A stretch of DNA of 64,000 bases from an uncultured Flavobacteriaceae bacterium (GTDB lineage Bacteria; Bacteroidota; Bacteroidia; Flavobacteriales; Flavobacteriaceae): contig CANNBV010000008.1 in the NCBI GenBank assembly GCA_947502975.1, positions 62,001 through 126,000 on the forward strand, given 5' to 3'. The translations under genes were made by a program, and so were the position numbers. A model generated the notes under the pieces. The model did not search any database. It saw only the letters and a program-made list of their open reading frames with translations, and was not told the DNA's origin. Below are positions 55,948 through 64,000 of the stretch, piece after piece; the first letter of the stretch is position 1, and each line of letters opens with the position of its first letter.

Positions 55948-56966
55948 TTACTATAAGAAATTAAAGACTTAAAGAACAATTTACTCTTTTCTAATAATGT
56001 AAAATTAGTAGCTGTTAGTCTAGATATTACTTTAAATTCCTTAATCATTTTTAAAGCATAACTTTTATTTGCTTTAAAATACTGGTTAATATTTATATTT
56101 TCTCTATTGTCTAAAAATATTTTTAATTCTTTTTGATTAAAGTAATTATTAGCGTTAGCATCTAAAACTTTAGTTTTAAAGTTTATTAAAGTTAGTAGTT
56201 CATTAAAATCTAAGCGATCTGTAAAAGAAAACTGTTTAATATAAGCTTGCTGCTCTTCATTTGAATATTTAAACCCGAGTTGAGCTAACATATTAAACCT
56301 AGACCTACTTGCGCTATGACGTTGTATTTCTTTACGTGTGATTGAGACTTGATTATCATGAACTCTATATTTAAATAATACTTCTTGTATATTATAAAGT
56401 TTACCTTTTTGAGATAGTCTTACCCATAAATCGTAATCTTCTGCTGGCTCATAAGACGTATCGTATCTTATTGTATATTTATCTAATATAGATTTTCTAA
56501 TCATAGAGGTTGGATGCCCTATACATGATTCTTTTAGCAATTCTGTTTTTATAGCTTCATGATGTTCTGGCGCTTTAATAATAGTTTCAGAATCTATAAT
56601 TTGAAATATTGATCCGCAAACGACTATGTCGCTATTACTTTCCAAAACTTCAACTTGTTTCTCAAAACGATTAGGTAAACTTATATCATCTCCATCCATA
56701 CGTGCTATATACTTCCCATTAGCAATGGTAAGCCCTTGATTTAAGCTATTCGTATATCCAGAGTTTTTAGATTTTATTATTAATTGAATACGTTCATCAT
56801 TAAAAGACTTTATGATGTTTACGGTTTTATCTGTACTACAATCGTCTATTATAATACATTCAAAATTGGTGTAAGTTTGATCTAAAACACTTTTTAGAGC
56901 ATCATAAACATAAGCTTCACAATTATATGTGGGAATTAAAACGGATATAAGTGGTGTAGTATTCAT
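55944..56966 (-). CDS. GT2-family glycosyltransferase
   Basis: MNTTPLISVLIPTYNCEAYVYDALKSVLDQTYTNFECIIIDDCSTDKT...MDGDDISLPNRFEKQ; start trimmed from ORF track 57023. Confidence 0.95.
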   Translation of the reverse strand: MNTTPLISVLIPTYNCEAYVYDALKSVLDQTYTNFECIIIDDCSTDKTVNIIKSFNDERIQLIIKSKNSGYTNSLNQGLTIANGKYIARMDGDDISLPNRFEKQVEVLESNSDIVVCGSIFQIIDSETIIKAPEHHEAIKTELLKESCIGHPTSMIRKSILDKYTIRYDTSYEPAEDYDLWVRLSQKGKLYNIQEVLFKYRVHDNQVSITRKEIQRHSASRSRFNMLAQLGFKYSNEEQQAYIKQFSFTDRLDFNELLTLINFKTKVLDANANNYFNQKELKIFLDNRENININQYFKANKSYALKMIKEFKVISRLTATNFTLLEKSKLFFKSLISYSK

Positions 56967-56967
56967 G

Positions 56968-57807
56968 CTATAATTTAATCCAAGAATTAGGAATAACATC
57001 GGTATAATCATACTTATCACCATTAAACCATTGTTGTGGAGCTATAACTATTTTATTAGTATTCTCATTTAACCATGATGCCCACCAACTAAAGCTGCTA
57101 TTTGCAATTATATTATGCTTACAGTGAGACATTAAAATTAAATCTTCATAAGCCGTTTTAGCATCATTGAAATCTACATAAATAGTATTATAATTGGTTT
57201 TAAAGTTTGATTTCACCCAATTCATATCATCAGAAAACAAATAATATGTTGGCTTGTCTATTTTACTCTCAATAAAATCCATAGCCTTTTTATAATAAGC
57301 TTCTTTCGAAGTATTATGTACCTCGTGTTCAATAAAATCTCCCCTTCTGATGTGAATTGAAACAGAGTTCTCTTGTGAAATATTATGTAAAAAAGATTGG
57401 GTTTTTGGCTTTAAAGGTGATACAATTTTAAAATCGTTTGTGATTATGCTTCGATATTTCTTAAAATATATTTCGGATTGAAAATAGCCATTTAAAAAAA
57501 GGTTTTTTGTAGCATTATCAAACAAAGCAGAATTATATCTAAATGAAGTTTCCTTGTAATATGAATTTAACCTGAGTTTATTAGTGATCTTTTTTATCCA
57601 TTTTGCAGGTTCATTATAAGCCGTAGCTTTTATATTAAAATGATTTAAGCCATAGCTATGCAATGTATATTTTTCAAACACTTTGGCATTAATGTACAAT
57701 TTTTGATTTCGTTCCAAAGCGATAGCCCTAGCAGTAGCATATTGAAACATTTGATTGCCTAAACCTCCAATTAAATTAACTACTACCATAACTAATATCT
57801 GTTTCAA
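56968..57807 (-). CDS. GT11 (alpha-1,2-fucosyltransferase)-like glycosyltransferase
   Basis: NLIGGLGNQMFQYATARAIAL...SVSIHIRRGDFIEH...HNIIANSSFSWWASWLN. Start may be at an internal Met. Confidence 0.94.
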   Translation of the reverse strand: MKQILVMVVVNLIGGLGNQMFQYATARAIALERNQKLYINAKVFEKYTLHSYGLNHFNIKATAYNEPAKWIKKITNKLRLNSYYKETSFRYNSALFDNATKNLFLNGYFQSEIYFKKYRSIITNDFKIVSPLKPKTQSFLHNISQENSVSIHIRRGDFIEHEVHNTSKEAYYKKAMDFIESKIDKPTYYLFSDDMNWVKSNFKTNYNTIYVDFNDAKTAYEDLILMSHCKHNIIANSSFSWWASWLNENTNKIVIAPQQWFNGDKYDYTDVIPNSWIKL

Positions 57808-58366
57808 AATACCCAGTACTTTCTAAGTCTGCAATGATAGTTTTTGCCTTTTCTAAATCTTCTTGCCACCATCTAGATGCTTCTATGAGAGCTATTAAAT
57901 TCTCATTGAATCTCATTTTTATATGCTTTGCCGGTATACCCCCAACAATTTCGTAAGGTTTTACATTTTTATTCACAAAAGCATTTGCACCAATCACAGC
58001 ACCATTCCCAATTGTAACACCTCGTCTTACAACAACATTAGATCCAATCCATACATCATCCCCAATGATACAGTCTTTCTCTGTTAAAGTTTCAAATGGT
58101 CTCTTGTAGAAAAGGCTAGACGTAGAAACTCTTTTAATTTTATGTTCACCAATACCTATACTTACATTATTTGCTATCGAACAATACCTTCCAATCGTAG
58201 ATGAGGTAATGATACAATTAAATCCTATATATGTATGATCTCCTATAACATTATCTCCAGATAGTATAGAATTATGCATTATTTGAAAGTTCCTAACTTC
58301 GTTAGCAACTCTTGGCTTGCCAAAAAAGACATGCTTAATTTTTTTAACTATTCTTCTCATAATCAT
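57776..58366 (-). CDS. hexapeptide-repeat (CatB-like) O-acetyltransferase
   Basis: GRYCSIANNVSIGIGEH...CIIGDDVWIGSNVVVRRGVTIGNGAVIGANAFVNKNVKPYEIVGGIPAKHIKMRF. Confidence 0.93.
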   Translation of the reverse strand: MIMRRIVKKIKHVFFGKPRVANEVRNFQIMHNSILSGDNVIGDHTYIGFNCIITSSTIGRYCSIANNVSIGIGEHKIKRVSTSSLFYKRPFETLTEKDCIIGDDVWIGSNVVVRRGVTIGNGAVIGANAFVNKNVKPYEIVGGIPAKHIKMRFNENLIALIEASRWWQEDLEKAKTIIADLESTGYFETDISYGSS

Positions 58367-58373
58367 AGCTGAA

Positions 58374-59177
58374 TTAGACTTTATTTCTATAAAACACCTT
58401 ATAAATTAAACTGCAAATCTTATTAAAAAAATGATACTTCCTTAATTTAATAAAAAGCTTATATGTATAAGATGAGGCTAATCTCTTAAATTCAATTAAC
58501 TCTTTATAATCATCTAAAAATCCTTTAAAATTATCTTCTAAAACTTTGTCTGCTTCTCCAGGAATAGTTTTTGAAGAACTAATACCGTCTAAATAAAAAT
58601 TAACTAGCACATCATCCTGAGCTTTATAGGTGCAATCGTATTTAAAAAGTGCCAAAATAAAAAACTTCCAATCTGAGGCTACTTTTAAAGTCTCATCATA
58701 TAACCCGACTTCGTTGAATAAAGTTCTTTTTATAAATGTAGATGGTTGCGGTAATGTATTTGTGTGCATGAAATAAAAGCTCATTCTCTTAGGAGGGCTA
58801 ACTATTCGAGTTGAATTTTCTCCAATAAAATTAATCTTAAAAGAGACCAAATCTGTATTAAAAGTATAAGATACAGCATTTTTTAAAGCTTCATTGGAAT
58901 TAAATGTATCACCGCTATTTAAAAACAAAACATAATCACAAGTTGCTTTTAAAACGCCTTTATTCATAGCATTATATATGCCTTTGTCCTTTTCAGATAC
59001 CCAGTATGCAATTTTATCTTTATAATTTTCGATAACAGCTCTACTAGAATCCGTAGACCCTCCATCAATAACAATATGCTCAAAATTTGTATGGGTTTGG
59101 TTATAGATACTCTTAAGCGTTTTATCCAAACCCTCAGAATTATTATAATTAATCGTTATAATTGATACTTTATTCAA
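58374..59177 (-). CDS. GT2-family glycosyltransferase (WcaA-like)
   Basis: VSIITINYNNSEGLDKTLKSIYNQTHTNFEHIVIDGGSTDSS...WVSEKDKGIYNAMNKGV. Confidence 0.96.
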   Translation of the reverse strand: MNKVSIITINYNNSEGLDKTLKSIYNQTHTNFEHIVIDGGSTDSSRAVIENYKDKIAYWVSEKDKGIYNAMNKGVLKATCDYVLFLNSGDTFNSNEALKNAVSYTFNTDLVSFKINFIGENSTRIVSPPKRMSFYFMHTNTLPQPSTFIKRTLFNEVGLYDETLKVASDWKFFILALFKYDCTYKAQDDVLVNFYLDGISSSKTIPGEADKVLEDNFKGFLDDYKELIEFKRLASSYTYKLFIKLRKYHFFNKICSLIYKVFYRNKV

Positions 59178-60154
59178 TTTCTTTTAAGGTTATATTGCTT
59201 AAGAAATTTTAATTTTCTTTTCACTTTATGCTTTAAAGATCTATCAACATTTAATTTAAGTGTGATTTCTTTTTTAGCATTATTAACATTGAGGTTATCT
59301 AATATTTTTGTTATCCAAGGAAAAAATTGATGTTGATTTAATGCATTCAATTTTTCTTTCTGTAGCGCCTCCTGCTGATCTTGATACACATCGTTTTTTA
59401 AAGCTTTCTCAATGATACACACTGCACCTTCAAAGTCATCAATATCTATCCTTATAAAACTTTTATTATCAACATACTCTTCTAAATTTGGGCACCCATA
59501 ATAAAATGGCAATGTTTGGGATAACATACAATCAAAAAACTTTTCTGTTACCCAATCTTTGCAGAAATCATTTTCTATCGCAATTGTGTATTGATAATTG
59601 GCTAAAACATCCCACTTATCATCAAAATCATTAATACCCCTACCATATAAATCTAGTTTATTACCAAAATGAGCTTTCAAATTATTAACAAATTCTAAAC
59701 GTTTTTGGTGTCCAACAGTAAATGATTTATTAGATGTTATAACTGAAATAAGTTTTGTTTTTTCTGGAGTTGACGAATGAATTAATTCATCATAAGCTTT
59801 ACCAACAAACCAAGGATTAGCATTATGGGTATATATTATATTTTTATGTTTTAATTCTGTTTGGACTGTTATTAATAATCCAAATTGTTTTAAAAAGGGT
59901 TTCGTAAAACGAGGACTAGTATTATAACATTCTCCAGGTATAAAAATTATATTTTCTCTTGCGCATTTTACAGTTTCGGGTTTTAAATTATAATCACAAT
60001 ACACTATCCAAAAGTCACACTCCTTTAATTTGTCATCTATAACAAACTTATAATCTCCCCATGTTTGAGAAAAATTTGGAGTTTGTCTAAACAAAGGCCA
60101 ATCAAAATTGTATGTCAATTTTACAATCTTCATATCTTCATTAATAGTCAACAA
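59174..60154 (-). CDS. GT10 (fucosyltransferase)-like glycosyltransferase
   Basis: LDLYGRGINDFDDKWDVLANYQYTIAIENDFCKDWVTEKFFDCMLSQTLPFYYGCPNLEEY; likely start at internal MKIVKL (about 60133). Confidence 0.9.
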   Translation of the reverse strand: MLTINEDMKIVKLTYNFDWPLFRQTPNFSQTWGDYKFVIDDKLKECDFWIVYCDYNLKPETVKCARENIIFIPGECYNTSPRFTKPFLKQFGLLITVQTELKHKNIIYTHNANPWFVGKAYDELIHSSTPEKTKLISVITSNKSFTVGHQKRLEFVNNLKAHFGNKLDLYGRGINDFDDKWDVLANYQYTIAIENDFCKDWVTEKFFDCMLSQTLPFYYGCPNLEEYVDNKSFIRIDIDDFEGAVCIIEKALKNDVYQDQQEALQKEKLNALNQHQFFPWITKILDNLNVNNAKKEITLKLNVDRSLKHKVKRKLKFLKQYNLKRN

Positions 60155-61172
60155 AATTATTTGCTTGTTCTTTATTTAGTCCTTTGTACCGAAATATTGC
60201 TTTTTTTAAACTTTTTATAATAAATAGCTTTTTAAATATTTTTTCAGCGATATAGTAACCTATGATGTTTGGTTTAAGCGTTTTAAAGTTTTCAAAATCT
60301 TTAAATACCTTTTTTTCTGTCTTTAGTTTGTTAAATTCGTCATTCATCCACTCTTCATGTTTATTTCCGAGATGATATGCGAAATTATCGTAAGTGGCTA
60401 ACCTATATCCTCCTGCTTTAAATATAGGTTCATCTAAATATAAAAACTCACTATCGCCTCCTAATTTATAAGTACTATTTGTTTTTGGTGCTTTAACAAA
60501 TCCTTCTCTTTTATAAGTTCCAACAAAGTGTGAGCTCCCTACTACTGCCAAAAGCCCATTTTTAGCTTTAAGTGTAGCTATTACATCTTTATATTTTTCA
60601 TGTAAAAGTGTCCATCCAATACTTTGTACAAACCGAGTTAGGGCTTCAGGGGATTTTACTGGTCTAAAGGCTAATCTTTTGGAAAAAAAGTACTTCAACC
60701 AAATATTACTTGTTAACCTTAATTGTGTTCTAAACATAGGTGCTGGACTTACCATACCTGCTTTTGGAAAAGCTTCAAAAACCTTAATAATTTCTTTTTC
60801 CCAATCATTGAGAAATAATACATCTGCATCAGTAATTGTTATTAATCTCTCGTTTACAGTTCTTAATGCCTTTAAGATACTATTTAACTTACCAATTGCT
60901 TCGCTTTCTATAATTAACTCATCTATGTGACCTTCTTTACTTAGTTCTAACAATCTTTGGTTAACAGAAGCAGTACATCCATTAGATACTACCGATATTT
61001 TTAAAGGTGAAATGGCTGTTTTTTGAACAGAAAACAGACACATTTCGAATATTTTAAAAGCATCTTTATAATAACCATCTTCATTTGGTATATACAAAGG
61101 CATGATAATACGATGTGAACAAGGTTGTAATTGAAGTTTTTCATCTCTTACTATATTTCTACCTTCTCTCAT
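60141..61172 (-). CDS. GT2-like (GT-A) glycosyltransferase
   Basis: HRIIMPLYIPNEDGYYKDAFKIFEMCLFSVQ...LITITDADVLFLNDWEKEII. Confidence 0.78.
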   Translation of the reverse strand: MREGRNIVRDEKLQLQPCSHRIIMPLYIPNEDGYYKDAFKIFEMCLFSVQKTAISPLKISVVSNGCTASVNQRLLELSKEGHIDELIIESEAIGKLNSILKALRTVNERLITITDADVLFLNDWEKEIIKVFEAFPKAGMVSPAPMFRTQLRLTSNIWLKYFFSKRLAFRPVKSPEALTRFVQSIGWTLLHEKYKDVIATLKAKNGLLAVVGSSHFVGTYKREGFVKAPKTNSTYKLGGDSEFLYLDEPIFKAGGYRLATYDNFAYHLGNKHEEWMNDEFNKLKTEKKVFKDFENFKTLKPNIIGYYIAEKIFKKLFIIKSLKKAIFRYKGLNKEQANNFVDY

Positions 61173-61981
61173 CTTTTAAAAGGACATGTTTGAATTAGTT
61201 CTTTTTGCCTTGTACACAGTGTAGTTTTGTTAGGTAATAGAATATTTTTATTAGTATCTATTAACGCTTTTAATGTTTCAAAAGATATATCTTTTGGTTC
61301 TACTGATATTTCTTTTGAAATAGTAATATCCATTGATTCAAAATAATCATAAAATTTTGTATTGTCGCCAGAAAGCTTATTCGAAAATTTAGTCCATAAG
61401 GCAGGAATATTGTACGCATGTGGCACTATAACGCCATGTAATGATGATGAAATAATTGAACTACACTCTAAAATTTCATTTGTTGTAACTTCAATACTAT
61501 TAGTCATTAAATCAATAACTTTTATATCATTATTATCTTCAACACTTTTTTTTACAATTTCATAATCGATATAATGTGGTATAATTCCAATTTTAAATTT
61601 CTTTTTTATTGGTTTATTATAATATTCTGGTAAAAGAATAGCAGGGTCTCCATAGACTTCTGGACATTGGTAGCCCAGTTCTAATATACGCTTTCTAGTT
61701 TTTGGACCTCTAACTGCCACAAAATTTGCATTTCTAATGTTTTCATTCTTCTTTATAATACCACTTCCCCAAACAATAGATTTATTTGAAGCTGCAGTTA
61801 TAATGCTCCCAATAGCTAAAATATTTTTAAAAAAGTATTTATGAAGCCCTACTAAAGGATGACTGATGGATATCACTCTCTTATTTGATATTTTCTCTAC
61901 CAAATATTTTGATAGTAAATCACCATAATTTTCTTTACCATCGTCTCTATTCTCCTGCCACCAATACAATCTAATCGCCAT
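61169..61981 (-). CDS. polysaccharide pyruvyltransferase-family protein
   Basis: MAIRLYWWQENRDDGKENYGDLLSKYLVEKI...NANFVAVRGPKTRKRILELGYQCPEVYGDPAILLPEYY...SSIISSSLHGVIVPHAYNIPA. Confidence 0.93.
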   Translation of the reverse strand: MAIRLYWWQENRDDGKENYGDLLSKYLVEKISNKRVISISHPLVGLHKYFFKNILAIGSIITAASNKSIVWGSGIIKKNENIRNANFVAVRGPKTRKRILELGYQCPEVYGDPAILLPEYYNKPIKKKFKIGIIPHYIDYEIVKKSVEDNNDIKVIDLMTNSIEVTTNEILECSSIISSSLHGVIVPHAYNIPALWTKFSNKLSGDNTKFYDYFESMDITISKEISVEPKDISFETLKALIDTNKNILLPNKTTLCTRQKELIQTCPFKR

Positions 61982-62558
61982 CAGAAACTGTATTATTTTT
62001 AAAAAAAAATGCTTTATTCTCTTTTATTTGTGTTGTATTCCAGGTCCACCATTCAGACTTTAGCAGTTCTTGTATTTTATCATCATTAAAACGCATCTTA
62101 ATCTTTTTTGCGGGAACACCTCCTACTATAGTGTAAGGCGCAATTGATTTTGTTACTACACTACCAGCCCCTATAACACATCCGTGTCCTATATTTACAT
62201 TTGGTAAAATAATAACATTATCACCAATCCATACATCGCTTCCTATTTCAACAGAAACATCTTGTTTCTCTTTAATTTTGGGTGTGGTTTTAAAATGTGA
62301 TGTGTAAAAAGAATACTGCATACAAGTAAACTCTGTTGGATGATTGTTGAGAATAATTTTAACGTCCTTACCTATAGCACAATAAGACCCTATAGTAATT
62401 TTAGACCCTTTTCCTCTAATTTGAAAATTACCATTATGAAATGTATTTTTACCAGCATTTATATAATTATTATTGGTAATTAAAACTGGTGTTTTTTCAT
62501 CCAACAACCTATTTAATCGAGTTCTTAACCAATCTTTTAGTTTTCCTTTAATTCCCAT
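61971..62558 (-). CDS. hexapeptide-repeat (CatB-like) acetyltransferase
   Basis: VEIGSDVWIGDNVIILPNVNIGHGCVIGAGSVVTKSIAPYTIVGGVPAKKIKMRF. Confidence 0.93.
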   Translation of the reverse strand: MGIKGKLKDWLRTRLNRLLDEKTPVLITNNNYINAGKNTFHNGNFQIRGKGSKITIGSYCAIGKDVKIILNNHPTEFTCMQYSFYTSHFKTTPKIKEKQDVSVEIGSDVWIGDNVIILPNVNIGHGCVIGAGSVVTKSIAPYTIVGGVPAKKIKMRFNDDKIQELLKSEWWTWNTTQIKENKAFFFKNNTVSDGD

Positions 62559-63811
62559 AGTGCATTACAAAAAACAGCCATATTACTTCCAGGTACTTTA
62601 CCAGTTTTGTAGACATCATCTGTAGTAATATCAAATGATATACATTGTTCTTTTATCTCAATTGTATTTCTATTTTCAGCTAAAGCTAAAGTTAAAAAAT
62701 AATTATTTGGTGTTAACTTTAAGTCTTTAATAGTCGCCTTCAAAATAAAATTCCTATTAGCAGAATAATTAATATCGGTCATTTCATGCGATCTTATAGC
62801 ACAAATATTGATTCCATTTGAAGAAGATACAATTATACTACACTTGATACGTGTTAAAGGGTTATCACTTTTTACATGAATTTCAGCAGTAATTTCCTCT
62901 CCCATTAAAAAACTACTTGTAGCTATATTTTTCTTGTTTTTTAGAACAACTTTGGATAATTGCGCAGGTTTATTAGTAGTCTCAAAATGCATGACACCTT
63001 TCGTATCTTCAATATCAGTGCTTAAATTTAAGTAATAGTCGACTGCCTCATTTTGATTACCTTCAAAAACAGCCTGACCATTATTCAATACAATTGCTCG
63101 TGTACATAAACTTTTAACTGCAGCCATATTGTGGCTTACAAATAATACGGTTCTACCCTCGCTTCGAGAAATATCCTGCATCTTTCCTATGGCCTTTTTC
63201 TGGAATTCAACATCACCTACAGCTAAGACTTCATCTATTACTAAAATCTCTGGTTCTAAAAAAGCAGCAACTGCAAATGCTAAACGTACAGTCATTCCTG
63301 AACTATACCTCTTAACTGGGGTATCTATATAACGTTGACAACCTGAAAAATCAATAATCTCATCTATTTTAGTTTTTATTTCTTTTTTGGTCATTCCTAA
63401 AATAGCCCCATTCAAATATATATTTTCACGTCCTGTCATTTCTCCATGGAAGCCAGTACCAACTTCCAATAAAGAAGCGATCCTTCCTTTTGTTTTTATT
63501 TCTCCAGTTGTAGGACCAGTAACTTTTGATAATATTTTTAAAAGCGTAGATTTTCCTGCTCCGTTTTTCCCAATAACACCTAAAACCTCACCTCTTTTAA
63601 GCTCAAAATTAATATTCTTTAAAGCCCAAACATACTGGGAATTTCCTTTGGTACTTCTATCATTACTTTCACCAATTTTAAGATATGGATCTTCTTTCCC
63701 TTTTATTTTATGAAACCAACGATTTAAATCATGACTTATGGTTCCTGTTCCAACCAAACCCAATCGGTATTGCTTGGATATATTTTCAGCTTTTAGGATA
63801 ATATCACTCAT
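62537..63811 (-). CDS. wzt: polysaccharide ABC transporter ATP-binding protein with C-terminal Wzt-like domain
   Basis: VLGVIGKNGAGKSTLLKILSKVTGPTTGEI...YSSGMTVRLAFAVAAFLEPEILVIDEVLAVGD; about 170-aa C-terminal extension. Confidence 0.95.
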   Translation of the reverse strand: MSDIILKAENISKQYRLGLVGTGTISHDLNRWFHKIKGKEDPYLKIGESNDRSTKGNSQYVWALKNINFELKRGEVLGVIGKNGAGKSTLLKILSKVTGPTTGEIKTKGRIASLLEVGTGFHGEMTGRENIYLNGAILGMTKKEIKTKIDEIIDFSGCQRYIDTPVKRYSSGMTVRLAFAVAAFLEPEILVIDEVLAVGDVEFQKKAIGKMQDISRSEGRTVLFVSHNMAAVKSLCTRAIVLNNGQAVFEGNQNEAVDYYLNLSTDIEDTKGVMHFETTNKPAQLSKVVLKNKKNIATSSFLMGEEITAEIHVKSDNPLTRIKCSIIVSSSNGINICAIRSHEMTDINYSANRNFILKATIKDLKLTPNNYFLTLALAENRNTIEIKEQCISFDITTDDVYKTGKVPGSNMAVFCNALWELKEN

Positions 63812-63813
63812 AA

Positions 63814-64000
63814 TTAAACAGTATCTATAAAGCTTTTTTCAGTTCTATTAAAAACAGCTAACCCTAATAAAGAAATAAACACGGTAATTATAAGTGTTAT
63901 TATTATTCCTTTTGTAGAAAAATTTCCTTGCGAAAAAAACATGTATCTAAACGTTTCAACCACGTTTGCTAAGGGGTTGTTCTGTATTATTGGGCTAATA
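63814..64000 (-). CDS. wzm: polysaccharide ABC transporter permease (Wzm-like), truncated by window end
   Basis: Reverse translation of the window end gives ...ITVFISLLGLAVFNRTEKSFIDTV*, the typical Wzm/TagG C-terminus. Confidence 0.9.
   Translation of the reverse strand, partial: ISPIIQNNPLANVVETFRYMFFSQGNFSTKGIIITLIITVFISLLGLAVFNRTEKSFIDTV

Noticed and set aside
55944-57023. Long N-terminus MVISMIIPMLFLILGLNYS as a signal/TM segment on a GT2
   Set aside because: Overlaps the upstream GT11 gene by 56 nt; the GT-A core begins at the internal MNTTPLISVLIPTYN, so an internal start is more plausible.
63387-63713. 108-aa plus-strand ORF opposite wzt
   Set aside because: Antisense to Walker A/B-containing ATPase coding sequence.
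1-64000. CRISPR arrays, insertion sequences, prophage, rRNA or tRNA genes
   Set aside because: No regularly spaced repeats, transposase/integrase ORFs or rRNA/tRNA-like stretches were recognised; a tRNAscan or ISfinder run was not possible here.

Overview
AT-rich chromosomal window from a Bacteroidota genome, most likely Flavobacteriaceae. The evidence is a T9SS type A sorting tail, a PorV-like protein, a long NusB, a PUR-family DUF3276 protein and TAnnTTTG-type promoter motifs. Positions ~1-27,000 hold mixed-strand core and housekeeping genes: yajC, nusB, an ABC exporter, M14 peptidase, csaA-like, a cyclophilin-FKBP fusion, recQ, kdsD-like, tatC, lptB, terC-like, pssA, a PorV-like protein and a DUF4105 protein. 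From ~27,030 to the window end there is one minus-strand gene run of about 37 kb, a surface-glycan (O-antigen or capsule type) biosynthesis locus. It encodes an initiating polyprenyl glycosylphosphotransferase, about 20 glycosyltransferases (GT2, GT4, GT10, GT11, exostosin-like and unassigned), a Wzy/WaaL-like protein, a nonulosonate module (short NeuB plus a NeuA-HAD phosphatase fusion), a Gmd / Fcl-or-ColC / ColD-like module, an MBOAT plus SGNH-like pair, hexapeptide acetyltransferases, a pyruvyltransferase and a Wzm/Wzt ABC exporter. The observations most worth a second look are: (a) a structured intergenic RNA-like element at ~17,126-17,207; (b) the NeuA-HAD fusion beside a NeuB that lacks the SAF domain, suggesting a phosphorylated Kdn/Neu-type pathway; (c) a DegT-family enzyme with His at the catalytic Lys position, suggesting GDP-colitose-type chemistry; (d) Wzy-like and ABC-export signatures in one locus; and (e) a 3x16-bp tandem repeat spanning a stop codon. 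No CRISPR array, transposon, rRNA or tRNA was recognised. All family calls come from reading the translated ORFs by eye; no database search was run.
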